64,000 bases of DNA from Streptomyces griseorubiginosus (GCF_017614965.1 NZ_WVUG01000001.1:45098-109097); one strand, 5' to 3'; numbered from the stretch's first letter, positions 41,155 to 50,340 are shown. Notes: generated by a model not told the origin, from the letters alone. Made by a program: numbers and translations.

Positions 41155-41759
41155 GCGGCGCCTGCGCGGGCGTTGTAGACGGTGACGCCGTGGGCGTCGA
41201 CGGCGTCGCGGTAGCCGCGGAACACGGCGAGCGCCTCGTCCCGCAGCACATCCTGTACGACCGTGATACCGCGCGCCTCGAACTGTTCGGCCCAGTCCGC
41301 GCCGAGTGGGCCCTCGTCGAAGGTCGTGATCTCCTCCAGGTCCGGCCCCTCGCCCGCGACCACGAGACCCCGCACCCCGGACCACATCGTCGCGCCGTAA
41401 CAGAGCACGCAGGGACGCCAGTTGACTACCAGCTCGTGCGCCGGCTGTCCCTCGCCCCCGAGGTCCCAGCCTCCGGTCGCCTTCTGCGCGAGGCCCAGCG
41501 CGAGGACCTCGGCGTGCGCGCTGGATACACCGGAGGCGAGTACGACGTTCACGCCGACCGAGACGATCCGGCCGCTGTCCTGCTCGGCGACGAGTGCCGC
41601 GAACGGACCGCCGTTGCCCTCACGCCAGTTGCGGTCGGCGAGGCGGTGCACGAGGCGCATCCGGTCCTCACGGTCGGAGATGACGGCCGGCACGTCGGCG
41701 AGTTCGTCGTCGATCCACGCGGGCAGCGCCACGCGGTATTCCTTCGGGATGTCGATCAC
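41151..41759 (-). CDS. Cytidine/deoxycytidylate-deaminase-family zinc deaminase
   Basis: 202 residues. The zinc signature is HAE (His82, Glu84) in SSAHAEVLAL and PCVLC (Cys117, Cys120). The overall pattern with NWREGNGGPFAALVAE is of the guanine-deaminase/TadA-like branch; the extension with FDEGPLGADWAEQFEARG near the C terminus is shared with larger nucleobase deaminases. It would deaminate a purine, pyrimidine or related amino-heterocycle. Its place in a sugar operon suggests the imported molecule is a nucleoside-like or N-glycosidic compound, or that the base is a by-product; this is inference. Confidence 0.87.
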   Translation of the reverse strand: MIDIPKEYRVALPAWIDDELADVPAVISDREDRMRLVHRLADRNWREGNGGPFAALVAEQDSGRIVSVGVNVVLASGVSSAHAEVLALGLAQKATGGWDLGGEGQPAHELVVNWRPCVLCYGATMWSGVRGLVVAGEGPDLEEITTFDEGPLGADWAEQFEARGITVVQDVLRDEALAVFRGYRDAVDAHGVTVYNARAGAA

Positions 41760-41774
41760 GGTTCCAAAGCCCTC

Positions 41775-43301
41775 TCAGTTGATGGCGGACGCGGTGATGC
41801 GTTCGGCAACGGCGCGCGCGGCCCGTACGGCGGTGACCGCGCCGGCCAGTGTGACGTTGGCGGCCATCGCGGTGGGTATCACGCCGTTTCCGGCCAGATA
41901 CAGGTTGTCGAAGCCCCACACCCGGCCGTCGGGGTCGCACACGCTGGTGCCGTCGTCGGTACTGCCTGCCCGCACGGTGCCGGTCTGGTGCAGTGACGAG
42001 CCGGGTGGGAGCAGGGCCAGTTCGGTCTCGGGATCGAGCGTGCCGAACTCGGCGGCGAGCGACCGGGCTTGCTCCAAGGCCCGGCTGATCAGCTCGCGGT
42101 CGGCGTCGGAGTAGCCGAACTCGACGGTGAACCGTGGCATTCCGGTGAGGTCGGTGTCCGACTCCGAGAAGAGGAGCCGGTTCTCGGGGCGGGACTCGAC
42201 GGGGGCGTACAGCGACAGGCCCACCGAGTGCGCCAGGGGGCGGCCGGCCTCGTCCACATACGTACGGTTCATGATCTGCCCGTGGAACGGCTGCGCCGTT
42301 CCGTTGTGCGGCAGCCAGAGCGAGTCCGTGGCGAACTCGCCGTCACGCGGCAGGGGCAGGGCGTCGAGAGGGATGCCGAACCGGTCGAGGTCGAGCAGCA
42401 CCCGGGCACTGATGAACGCGTGCTCGTTGAGGTGACGTCCCAGTGCCGCGGGCCGTATGCCGGACGCGAAAAGGAGCTGCGGGGTGCGCAGCGCGTCGGC
42501 GCACACCACCACGGCCTCCGCGAGGAGTTCGGACTCGGCGCCGTCGTACACGCGACGCAGCCGCGCGCCGGCGGCCCGGCCGCCGTCGATGACGACGGAC
42601 GTGGCGAGAGTGCCGGTCAGGAGGGTGAAGGCCGGGTCCCCGCCCGCCGCGATCGCGGGGAAGACCGTGCCTGGAGCCGTGCGCGGCATCGGCCCCGCAG
42701 GTGTCGCGCTGACCGCCATCGGCATCGGCTGGGGCCGCCGGTCCTCCGTCCCGACGCCGTCGTAGCGTCGGCGCAGCACGTCAAGTACCCGCTGCCCGAC
42801 CGGGGTCGGACCGATGGCGGCGGGCGTGACCGCGAGCAGACGGCGCGCGGTGCCCAGATCCGTCGCCCAGCGGTCCGGTTCGCCGAAGTCGAACACCTCG
42901 TGTCCGGCGGGCCAGGGCGTCGCGGCGGTCCAGTGCACTCCCATGCCACCCGCGTTCCACGCGAGCGCGGCGGCCGGCATCGCCTCGGCGTCCTCGCCGA
43001 AGGCGAGCGCGTGGAACATGCCGGGTGCCAGGCCGGTGATGCTGTCCGCGACGTCGCGCACCACCTCGGCGCCCGTGTACAGGCCCTGGATGCCGGCGGC
43101 GACCTGTTCGTTGTAGCGGGACCACAGGGCCGGGTCGTCGAGGTCGTGCAGGTGCAGACCGGGTGCCGAACCGATCGGCCGGCCGCCGTCGACCATGGTG
43201 ATGTCCAGCCTCGGATCGGTGTCCCGCAGCAGCCGGGCCACGACGGATCCCATGATGCCGCTGCCCACGATGAGAACGCCGGTCCTGCTGGTGCCGGTCA
43301 T
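41775..43301 (-). CDS. GMC-type FAD oxidoreductase of the pyranose-oxidase/glycoside-3-oxidase group
   Basis: 508 residues. GSGIMG (13-18) binds FAD. GGMGVHWTAATP (117-128) is the pyranose 2-oxidase segment in which the histidine (His122) carries covalent FAD. The active-site pair is His438 in SLHQTGTVRAG and Asn482 in AANVTLAG. ATG 43301 follows ACAGGAG. No signal peptide, so it is cytoplasmic and acts after import. Bacterial members of this group oxidise free sugars at C2 or glycosides at C3. Downstream genes encode a deaminase and a TIM-barrel isomerase, suggesting further processing of an oxidised sugar. Confidence 0.88.
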   Translation of the reverse strand: MTGTSRTGVLIVGSGIMGSVVARLLRDTDPRLDITMVDGGRPIGSAPGLHLHDLDDPALWSRYNEQVAAGIQGLYTGAEVVRDVADSITGLAPGMFHALAFGEDAEAMPAAALAWNAGGMGVHWTAATPWPAGHEVFDFGEPDRWATDLGTARRLLAVTPAAIGPTPVGQRVLDVLRRRYDGVGTEDRRPQPMPMAVSATPAGPMPRTAPGTVFPAIAAGGDPAFTLLTGTLATSVVIDGGRAAGARLRRVYDGAESELLAEAVVVCADALRTPQLLFASGIRPAALGRHLNEHAFISARVLLDLDRFGIPLDALPLPRDGEFATDSLWLPHNGTAQPFHGQIMNRTYVDEAGRPLAHSVGLSLYAPVESRPENRLLFSESDTDLTGMPRFTVEFGYSDADRELISRALEQARSLAAEFGTLDPETELALLPPGSSLHQTGTVRAGSTDDGTSVCDPDGRVWGFDNLYLAGNGVIPTAMAANVTLAGAVTAVRAARAVAERITASAIN

Positions 43302-43370
43302 GGTCGGGCTCCTGTTCTGGTGAAACGTGGCGAACGGGGTGTGAAGGGAAGGGGCGGATGGCACGCGCGA

Positions 43371-44510
43371 TCACGCGCTCGGGACGGGCGGGCCGAACAA
43401 CTCGGTGTCCATGTGGTCGAGCACGAACTTGACGGCGCCGATGAGCGGGCCGTCGGAGCCCAGGACGGTGGCGCGCAGTTCGACGGCGGGGGTACGCGCA
43501 CTGTGCATCGCCTCGCGCACGCGGGGCAGCAGCACGTCGGCCGCGTCCTCCAGTCCGCCGGCGAGCACGATGAGGGACGGCGCGACCGTCCACGACAGGG
43601 TGGTGAGGATCGACGCGATGTTCTCCACGAACTCGTCGACCTCCGCGAGCGCCGCCGTGTCGCCGGCCCGTGCTGCGGCGAAGCGGCCGAGCGCGACACG
43701 CCGCCGGACCGGGTCAGGAGAGGTCAGCCACGCCACGGGACGGTCCTCGACCGAGCCGGCCGGCAGCGACACCGCCTCGGCGATCTCGCCCGCGGCGCCC
43801 TCGAAACCACGGTGCACGTCCCCGCGTATGAGGATGCCCAGACCGGTCCGGTTCCCGAGCATCGCCCATACGACGTTGTCGTGGTCACCGGCCGTACCCC
43901 GCCAACGCTCCGCGAGGGCACCGAGATTGGTGTCGTTGTCCGCGAACCACGGCACGCCGATGCGGCGCCCGAGTTCCTCGGGCAGGTGCACGCCTTCCCA
44001 GCGCGTGGTGTGCACCAGACGTCGTACGACGCCTTCGTCGTCGATCGCGCCGCCGCTCGCGATCGCACCGGCCCGCAGCCGGTCGGCGGAGCCGCCCGCG
44101 TCGTCGAGCGCCTCCAGCACCAGCGCCGCCGCGTCGTCGAGCGTGGCATGCGGATCCTGGTAGACGCGCAGCGGCCCGTGCGCCCGGCCGACGATGCGGC
44201 CGCGCACGTCGGCGACGACCGCGGACGCGCCAAAGGTGTTGACGCGCACACCCGCCAGCAGCGCGTGGTCGGCCCGCAGGACGTACCGGCGAGCGGGGCG
44301 CCCGGCGCAGCCGCTGACCGGCACCCGGTCGAGCTCGCTGACCCAGCCCGCGTCGACGAGGGAGTCCAGGATGAGCTCGATGGTGCGGCGGGACAGGCCG
44401 ACCCGTTCGGACAGCTCGGCCAGCGTCATGGCCCCGGCCGACACCGCCAGCGCACGGAGGATCACCGAGGTGTTGACCCGCCGGACGGCGCTCTGGTTCA
44501 TCCCGGGCAT
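43371..44510 (-). CDS. ROK-family transcriptional repressor
   Basis: 379 residues: an N-terminal winged helix (RRVNTSVILRALAVSAGAMTLAELSERVGLSRRTIELIL) and a ROK actin-like ATPase domain with ADNDTNLGALAERW and GRG-type glycines. The kinase-type CxCGxxGCxE zinc motif is not complete, consistent with a regulator instead of a sugar kinase. ATG 44510 shares a base with the esterase stop (TGATG); ATG 44501 is a further option. Encoded inside the operon it most likely controls. Its effector is probably the imported sugar. Confidence 0.9.
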   Translation of the reverse strand: MPGMNQSAVRRVNTSVILRALAVSAGAMTLAELSERVGLSRRTIELILDSLVDAGWVSELDRVPVSGCAGRPARRYVLRADHALLAGVRVNTFGASAVVADVRGRIVGRAHGPLRVYQDPHATLDDAAALVLEALDDAGGSADRLRAGAIASGGAIDDEGVVRRLVHTTRWEGVHLPEELGRRIGVPWFADNDTNLGALAERWRGTAGDHDNVVWAMLGNRTGLGILIRGDVHRGFEGAAGEIAEAVSLPAGSVEDRPVAWLTSPDPVRRRVALGRFAAARAGDTAALAEVDEFVENIASILTTLSWTVAPSLIVLAGGLEDAADVLLPRVREAMHSARTPAVELRATVLGSDGPLIGAVKFVLDHMDTELFGPPVPSA

Positions 44511-45877
44511 CAATACGCCTCCGACGTAACGGACTCCGCCGCCACCACCGGGTCGAAAACACCCGTGGTGTCGGTCACCGGTGTCGCCCCGGGCCTGCCG
44601 TACTCGCGAGCGGGATCCCCGGGCCTCCCGGTCGCGGGCTCCCAGGTCGGCGAGCGGCCGTGGACGAACGCGGCGAGGTCGGCGTGCATGGACGTGGCGA
44701 GTTCCGAGGGAGGCTGTGTTCCGAGGGCCGCGGTGGTACCCGGCGCGTCGAGTACGTCGAAGAAGAACGGTATGTCGGCGCAGTGCACGGCTCCGCCGAG
44801 TACGGGGGAGGGCCACTCGAAGGAGTACAGCCAGGTGCCGGCGGTGGCGTCGCGACGCGAGGCCGCCGCCCGCGGACAGGCGGCGCGGAACAGGGTGTCC
44901 GTCACACGGGTGCCCGCCGCGCGGGCCGAGGCGTTGCGGATGCTCGGGGCGCCGCCGTCGAACTCGTCGCCCGTCGCGCCGAGCAGGAGCGGTACGCCGC
45001 GTCCGTGTACGGTCAGTCCCTCGGCGACGGGGACCGGAAGGATGTCGTCGCCGACGACCGGACCGAGTACGAGCGGGCCGTCGTCGCCACGTTCGCTCCG
45101 CAGCAGACGGACGCCCTGCTGAACGCTTTCCACCGTGAGGCCGCCGAAGCCGTCGCGCGTCGGCGGCACGCCCAGCCGGTCACCCAGCCGCCCGGCGAAG
45201 GAGCGCGCGGCGTCCGTGTCCACCTCGAAGAAGCCGCCGGAGACACTGACCGCTCGGTGGAAGCGACCACTGCCGAGGGGTGAGGAGAGCAGCGCGAGCA
45301 CCGCCCCGCCGCCCGCCGACTGGCCGGCCACGGTGACCCGGCCCGGATCACCGCCGAAAGCCGCGATGTTCTCCCGCACCCAGTCGAGCGCGAGCAGCAG
45401 GTCGCGCAGCCCGAGGTTCGGCGGTACGCCGTCCAGCGGGGCGAACCCGTCGACGCCGAGCCGGTAGCCGGGCGTCACCGTGACGATTCCGTCGCGGGCG
45501 AAGGCGCGGCCGTCGTACCACGGGCTGGCCGGGCTGCCCGCGAGGAAGCCGCCGCCGTGGATCCACACCAGCACCGGGCAGGACACACCATCCGCGGGTG
45601 CGACCACACTCAGGTTCAGTACGTCGTCGCCAGGCACCGACGGTTCCGGAATCGTGGTCGTGGTGAACAGCGGTACGCGCTGCGAGGTGGCACCGTGCCG
45701 GGACGCGTCGAAGGGCTGCGTGAACCGACCGCGTGGCACTGGCGCCGCGAACCGCCGTGCACCGACGGGTGCTTCGGCGAACGGGATGCCGAGGAAACGC
45801 CGTACGCGGCCGGTGCGGCGGCCGATGACCGTACCCGCAGGAGCCTCCACCACCTCCACCATGTCCACCGCCGTCAC
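44510..45877 (-). CDS. Type-B carboxylesterase
   Basis: 455 residues with the carboxylesterase/cholinesterase pattern: FLGIPFAEAP, LVWIHGGGFLAGS (oxyanion hole), AGQSAGGGAVLALL with the nucleophile serine, GATGDEF and the catalytic His in AVHCADIPFFFD. GTG 45877 overlaps the permease stop as GTGA; ATG 45862 is the alternative. No export signal, so it would act on an ester brought in by the ABC transporter, for instance an acylated or aromatic-ester glycoside. Slightly shorter than typical 500-residue members but complete at the active site. Confidence 0.9.
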   Translation of the reverse strand: MTAVDMVEVVEAPAGTVIGRRTGRVRRFLGIPFAEAPVGARRFAAPVPRGRFTQPFDASRHGATSQRVPLFTTTTIPEPSVPGDDVLNLSVVAPADGVSCPVLVWIHGGGFLAGSPASPWYDGRAFARDGIVTVTPGYRLGVDGFAPLDGVPPNLGLRDLLLALDWVRENIAAFGGDPGRVTVAGQSAGGGAVLALLSSPLGSGRFHRAVSVSGGFFEVDTDAARSFAGRLGDRLGVPPTRDGFGGLTVESVQQGVRLLRSERGDDGPLVLGPVVGDDILPVPVAEGLTVHGRGVPLLLGATGDEFDGGAPSIRNASARAAGTRVTDTLFRAACPRAAASRRDATAGTWLYSFEWPSPVLGGAVHCADIPFFFDVLDAPGTTAALGTQPPSELATSMHADLAAFVHGRSPTWEPATGRPGDPAREYGRPGATPVTDTTGVFDPVVAAESVTSEAY

Positions 45878-46755
45878 CGCATTCCCGTTCCGGAGATGCC
45901 CTGCACGAAGTAGCGCTGCAGGAACAGGAAGAGGACGAGGACCGGCAGCATCACGACGATCGCGCCGGCGAGCATCAGGCCGTAGTCGGTGACGTGCGCG
46001 GCGGCCTGGCTGGTGGCGGCGAGGCCCACCGGCAGCGTGTAGCTGGAGGTGCTCTGGGCGACGATGAGCGGCCAGATGAAGTTGTTCCACGAGAAGAGGA
46101 ACGACATGATCGTGATCGTCGCGACGGCAGGGCCCGCAAGCGGCAGGAAGATCCTGAAGAAGATCCCGAACTCGCCCGCCCCGTCGATCCGGGCCGCTTC
46201 CAGCAGTTCGTCGGGGACCGACAGGGCGTACTGCCGCATGATGAACACGGACAGCGGGAGCGCCGCACCGGGCAGGGCGATACCGGTGAGGGTGTCGGCC
46301 AGGCCCAGGTCGACGGTGATCACGAACTGGGTGACGAACACCGTGGTGAACGGCACCATCATCGCCGCCATGACCGCGCCGAACGCGATCCGCTTGCCCG
46401 CGAAGTCGAGTTTGGCGAGCGCGTAACCCGCGGCCGACGCCGCCACGATGTTGCCGGCGACGACGATGACCGCTACCACGATGCTGTTGACCAGGAACCG
46501 GCCGAAGCCCTCGGTCCTGAACAGTCGTACGAAGTTGTCCAGGGTGACGTGGTGCGGAAGCCAGGCGCCGGGGTCGGAGCGGATCTCGTCCAGGCTGCGC
46601 AGCGAGCCGCTGAGCACCCAGACGAACGGCAGCAACGTGAGCAACGCGCACAGCACGAGCGCGCCGTACAGCAGGGGACGGGCGACGGACCGGCGGCGGA
46701 TGTGCGTCCGTTCGCCTGTCATCTCGGCATTCCGCGGTGCGGCGATGGTGGTCAT
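45874..46755 (-). CDS. Carbohydrate ABC transporter permease (MalG-like)
   Basis: 293 residues, six membrane helices. The EAA loop reads ELLEAARIDGAGEFGIFFRIFLPLAGP, the docking site for the cytoplasmic ATPase. ATG 46755 overlaps the upstream permease stop as ATGA. No ATPase gene is present in the operon; in Streptomyces such importers commonly share the multiple-sugar ATPase MsiK encoded elsewhere, which fits here. Part of the 48981-40150 operon. Confidence 0.94.
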   Translation of the reverse strand: MTTIAAPRNAEMTGERTHIRRRSVARPLLYGALVLCALLTLLPFVWVLSGSLRSLDEIRSDPGAWLPHHVTLDNFVRLFRTEGFGRFLVNSIVVAVIVVAGNIVAASAAGYALAKLDFAGKRIAFGAVMAAMMVPFTTVFVTQFVITVDLGLADTLTGIALPGAALPLSVFIMRQYALSVPDELLEAARIDGAGEFGIFFRIFLPLAGPAVATITIMSFLFSWNNFIWPLIVAQSTSSYTLPVGLAATSQAAAHVTDYGLMLAGAIVVMLPVLVLFLFLQRYFVQGISGTGMR

Positions 46756-47672
46756 GCGCGAGGCCTCAGCATTCGGAACTGGACGATGCTCACCAACGTC
46801 ACGAGAAGGAGCATCACGAAGGACGCCGCCGAGGACACGCCGAACTCGCCGACGCCGAACTCGTGGTAGGTGTACAGCGCCATCGACTCGGTGGAGCCCA
46901 GCGGTCCGCCGCCCGTGAGCAGATACGGCTCGTCGAACACCTGGAGGTAGAAGACGGTCAGCAGCACCGACACCATCAGCGTGGTCGGCATCAGCAACGG
47001 CAGGGTGATGTGCCTGAGTTGACGCCACCGGCCGGCCCCGTCGAGCGAGGCGGCCTCGTACACGTCCTGCGGCACAGCCTGCAGACCGGCGAGGAACAGC
47101 ACCATCGCGATGCCGAAGTTGCGCCAGACGCCGAGGGCGATGACCACGGGCATGGCCAGGTGCGTGTCGTCCAGCCAGTTCGGCCCGGCGAAACCGATGG
47201 CACCGAGCACCTTGTTGACGGTGCCGTTGGCGTTGAAGGCGTACTGCCAGATCATGGCGACGGCCACCACGTTCGTGACGACCGGTGCGAAGAAGACGGT
47301 ACGGAAGGCTCCGCGCAGCCGCCGGATGCCGGAGTTGAGCACGAGGGCGAGCGCGAACCCGAACCCCATCGTCAACGGCACGCCGACGGCCACGAACAGG
47401 ACGGTGTTGAGGATGTCCCGCAGGAAGGTCGGGTCCTCCAGCAGGCGGAGGTAGTTCTGGATGCCGATGACGTTGACGGCGAGCGGATGCCGTAGGTCAC
47501 TGCCGTGCAGATCGGTGAGGCTGAACCCGAGCGCGGCGACCGTGGGTATCGCCGTGTAGAGCAGGAACACCAGGGCGAACGGTGCGAGGAACAGCCAGGC
47601 GACGGCGGTTCGCCGGGCGCCCCGGGGCCGGCGCGCACCGCGCGGCGTCGCCGGCCCGGTGATGGCGGTCAT
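46752..47672 (-). CDS. Carbohydrate ABC transporter permease (MalF-like)
   Basis: 306 residues, six membrane helices, with the EAA loop DVYEAASLDGAGRWRQLRHITLPLL. Seven bases separate its ATG from the stop of the binding-protein gene upstream. It pairs with the permease at 45874 to form the channel of one sugar importer. Confidence 0.94.
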   Translation of the reverse strand: MTAITGPATPRGARRPRGARRTAVAWLFLAPFALVFLLYTAIPTVAALGFSLTDLHGSDLRHPLAVNVIGIQNYLRLLEDPTFLRDILNTVLFVAVGVPLTMGFGFALALVLNSGIRRLRGAFRTVFFAPVVTNVVAVAMIWQYAFNANGTVNKVLGAIGFAGPNWLDDTHLAMPVVIALGVWRNFGIAMVLFLAGLQAVPQDVYEAASLDGAGRWRQLRHITLPLLMPTTLMVSVLLTVFYLQVFDEPYLLTGGGPLGSTESMALYTYHEFGVGEFGVSSAASFVMLLLVTLVSIVQFRMLRPRA

Positions 47673-47679
47673 CCGGGGA

Positions 47680-48981
47680 TCACCCCTTGCCCGTGCCGAG
47701 ACTCTCGGCGTACGCCTGCACGTTGGCGGCTGCCTTCGCGGCGGTTCCCTTGCCCTTGGCGACGGCCTCCATCTCCTTGCCCAGCCGGGTGGCGACCTGC
47801 TGCCACGTGCTCACCTGGGGGAACGCCCGGGTGTTCTTCAGCTGCGCGAGGAAGGCGTCCAGCAGCGGCTGGCCCGCGATGGCGGGGTTGGCCCAGGCGG
47901 AGGCGACGGCCGGCAGCGAGCTGTACGCCTTGTACTGCGCGACCTGGGTGCTCGGCTTGGAGAGGTACCGGACGAACTTCCAGGCCGCGTCCGCGTTGCC
48001 GCTGTCGGTGAGCACGCCCCAACTGCCCCCGGCGGAGAAGGAGACGCTGCCCGACGATCCGGCCGGCAGGGGTGCGGTGGCCACGTCGGAGGCCGTCCAG
48101 CCGGTCTTCTTGGCGACCGCGTCGAGCTGGCCGACGACCCACGGGCCGGTGATCATGCAGGCGGTCTTGCCCGACACGAAGTACGGCTGCGCGTCGAGGA
48201 ACGTGGGCCCGCTGGTGTCGGCGATGCCCGAGGTGAAGAACGACGCGTTGTACTTGATCGCATCGACCATCGCCGGCGTGTCGAGCGTCCACTTGCCGTC
48301 GGCCGAGAGCAGCGAGCCGCCCGCCTGCCAGGCGTACATCGCGACGTCCTGGCCGTTGAAGATGTCCCAGCCGATGTCCGCCCCGAGCCCGTGCCCGGCT
48401 CCGGCGCGCTGCAGCGCCTTGAAGAACGGCACCATGTCGTCCCATGTGGTCGGCGCCTTGACGCCCGCCTTCCTGGCGAGGTCGGCGCGATAGACGAGCG
48501 CATACGTGTAGGCGTACCAGGGCACCGTGTAGGCGACGTTCTTCACCACACCGGCGTCCCACAGACTGCGGAAGAAAGTGGACGGGTCGACGAGACCGTC
48601 CGGGACGGGCCGCAGAATGGACGGATCGAGGAACTGCGCCTGCGCCTCGGGGAAGAACTGGGCGACATCGGGCCCCTTGCCCGCGGCGATCGCCGACTGG
48701 AGCTTGGTGTAGTACTCGGCGTTCGGGATCAGCGTGAACTTCACCGTGAGCTTGGGGTTCGCGGCCTTGAAGGGCTTGATGACCTTGTCCAGCACGTCGG
48801 CGTCGCCCTGGGCGGCCCAGACGTTGACGGTTCCCTTGGCCGGGGAGTCGTCGACGGGTTTGGCGGAGGCGGCGGCAGCGGTGTTGTCACTGCCGCGACC
48901 GCAGCCTGTCAGGGCGAGGCTGCCGAGGAGAGCTGTGCCGGCGGTCAGCTGTAGGACACCGCGTCTGGAGGGGTGGGACAC
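47680..48981 (-). CDS. Sugar-binding lipoprotein of ABC transporter
   Basis: 433 residues from GTG 48981 behind CAGGAG. SRRGVLQL (5-12) followed by a hydrophobic stretch and LALTGC (Cys27 as the lipidated residue) is a Tat-type lipoprotein signal. The mature part is a family 1 extracellular solute-binding protein: GTVNVWAAQGDADVLDKVIKPF, GKGPDVAQFFPEA, WYAYTYALVYRADLAR. First gene of the eight-gene operon ending at 40150. Ligand expected to be an oligosaccharide or glycoside. Confidence 0.94.
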   Translation of the reverse strand: MSHPSRRGVLQLTAGTALLGSLALTGCGRGSDNTAAAASAKPVDDSPAKGTVNVWAAQGDADVLDKVIKPFKAANPKLTVKFTLIPNAEYYTKLQSAIAAGKGPDVAQFFPEAQAQFLDPSILRPVPDGLVDPSTFFRSLWDAGVVKNVAYTVPWYAYTYALVYRADLARKAGVKAPTTWDDMVPFFKALQRAGAGHGLGADIGWDIFNGQDVAMYAWQAGGSLLSADGKWTLDTPAMVDAIKYNASFFTSGIADTSGPTFLDAQPYFVSGKTACMITGPWVVGQLDAVAKKTGWTASDVATAPLPAGSSGSVSFSAGGSWGVLTDSGNADAAWKFVRYLSKPSTQVAQYKAYSSLPAVASAWANPAIAGQPLLDAFLAQLKNTRAFPQVSTWQQVATRLGKEMEAVAKGKGTAAKAAANVQAYAESLGTGKG

Positions 48982-49155
48982 TCTGGGGCTCCTGTCTCAT
49001 GGGCGCTGAGCACAGTGGAATTTCGGGGGAAGTAGCGAATTCGGTCCGGGGGACGTGAACGATGTTCTGGTGCCGTTGCGGCGTGGCAGTGACAGTAGGA
49101 GGGGTGCGTTGCCATGGCATCGCGCGTCCGTCACCGCGAAATTTCGGAACTTGTA

Positions 49156-49172
49156 GCAAAATCCCGTTTTGC
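49156..49172. promoter_or_regulatory. Palindrome upstream of the sugar operon, ROK/LacI-type operator candidate
   Basis: GCAAAA-TCCCG-TTTTGC, perfect 6-bp arms, AT-rich against a GC-rich background, 175-190 bp upstream of the binding-protein start (48981). A perfect CGAAATTTCG lies just beside it at 49137-49146. Either could bind the operon's ROK protein. Confidence 0.45.
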
Positions 49173-49212
49173 CGCACCGGGCCAGTCGGAGGTCAGGGCC
49201 GCCCAGGCCGGA

Positions 49213-50157
49213 TCAGGGCTGACGTCGATACCGGCCCGGGGCCGTACCGTGTGCTCTCTTGAAGGCGTTGGCGAACGCGAACTCCGAGGTGTAGCCGACG
49301 CTGCTGGCCACGGTGGCGAGCGGGGCGTCGGACTCACGGAGCAGCCTGGCGGCGATGGTCATCCGCCACCAGGTCAGATAGCTCAACGGCGGCCGGCCGA
49401 GCAGCGTGGTGAATCGCCGGGCGAGGGCGGCCCGTGACACTCCGGCGTGAGCGGCCAGTTCCCCGACGGTCCACTGCCGGGACGGATCGGCGTGGATGGC
49501 CTGCAGCGCGGACGCCGTGGCGGGGTCGCGCAGTGCCGCGGCCCAGCCGGCGGCTTTGTGGTGGTTCGACTCCGCGTCGTGCCAGGTGCGCAAGATGTAG
49601 AGCAGAAGCATGTCCAGCAGTGCGCGCACGACGGCGTCGGAGCCCTCGCGGGGTTGTTTCAGCTCGCTGTTGAGCAGTTCGATGGCTGAACGCAACTCCG
49701 GTCGGTGCCCTTGGCGCGCGGGAAGGTGGATGAGTTCCGGAAGCTCCTGGAGCAGCGGGTGGGGCCGGGACTCGTCCAGCAGATACGCGCCGCAGAGCAT
49801 GACGGTGGGCGTCGCCTCGGCGTGCCGCGAGTTACCCGCCAGAGCGGTGCGGGTGTGTTCGTGCTTGATGGAAGCGCCTACCAGCGTGGGTACGGGTGCG
49901 TCGGCCATGGGTGTGGAGGGATGGTCGGCGATCCCGAATTCGGATCCGTGACGCAGGAAGGCCACATCTCCGGACTCGAGCGGGACCGGCGCGCCGTGCC
50001 GCGGGACCAGCCAGCATGTCCCCTGGAGTACGACGTGGAATCCCGCTCCGGGGACGGTGGTGGGCAGGCGTCCGGCGAACGGGCCGTGGTGCTCGACGCG
50101 CAGAGAACGCGCGCGGCCGATGCGCATGGCCGTGATCACGTCGCTGAGCACATCCAT
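49213..50157 (-). CDS. AraC-family regulator with cupin sensor domain
   Basis: 314 residues. The N-terminal half is the AraC cupin type (FHVVLQGTCWLVPRHGAPVPLESGDVAFL), and the C-terminal half carries two HTHs: WTVGELAAHAGVSRAALARRF and APLATVASSVGYTSEFAFANAFKRAHGTAPGRYR. No Shine-Dalgarno precedes ATG 50157. It is divergent from the small redox operon at 50341, its most likely target; the sugar operon begins beyond its 3' end. Confidence 0.9.
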   Translation of the reverse strand: MDVLSDVITAMRIGRARSLRVEHHGPFAGRLPTTVPGAGFHVVLQGTCWLVPRHGAPVPLESGDVAFLRHGSEFGIADHPSTPMADAPVPTLVGASIKHEHTRTALAGNSRHAEATPTVMLCGAYLLDESRPHPLLQELPELIHLPARQGHRPELRSAIELLNSELKQPREGSDAVVRALLDMLLLYILRTWHDAESNHHKAAGWAAALRDPATASALQAIHADPSRQWTVGELAAHAGVSRAALARRFTTLLGRPPLSYLTWWRMTIAARLLRESDAPLATVASSVGYTSEFAFANAFKRAHGTAPGRYRRQP

Positions 50158-50340
50158 GGAGGCAGCCTATGGGCACCTGAGAGAGTTTGGCGTATGAAGT
50201 TGAGAGTTGCACTTATAGGCGGTTCCCCCCTCTCGGCGTACCGTGACCTCGGAGTAGATGATCAACGTCCTCGATTTCCGAGGCCACGGAGCTGAACCTC
50301 GAAGAGGCACGCAGAGCCTCGACCTTCTTGGGAGCACGGA

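Noticed and set aside
42069..45122. Very long plus-strand open frame (over 1000 codons) across the GMC and ROK genes
   Set aside because: It lies opposite genes with clear motifs and its translation is low-complexity and rich in Arg, Gly and Val. It is an antisense by-product of strong third-position GC bias.
44510..46651. Carboxylesterase extended to 713 codons
   Set aside because: The extra N-terminal part is the permease gene read in another frame; the GTGA overlap start at 45877 is sufficient.
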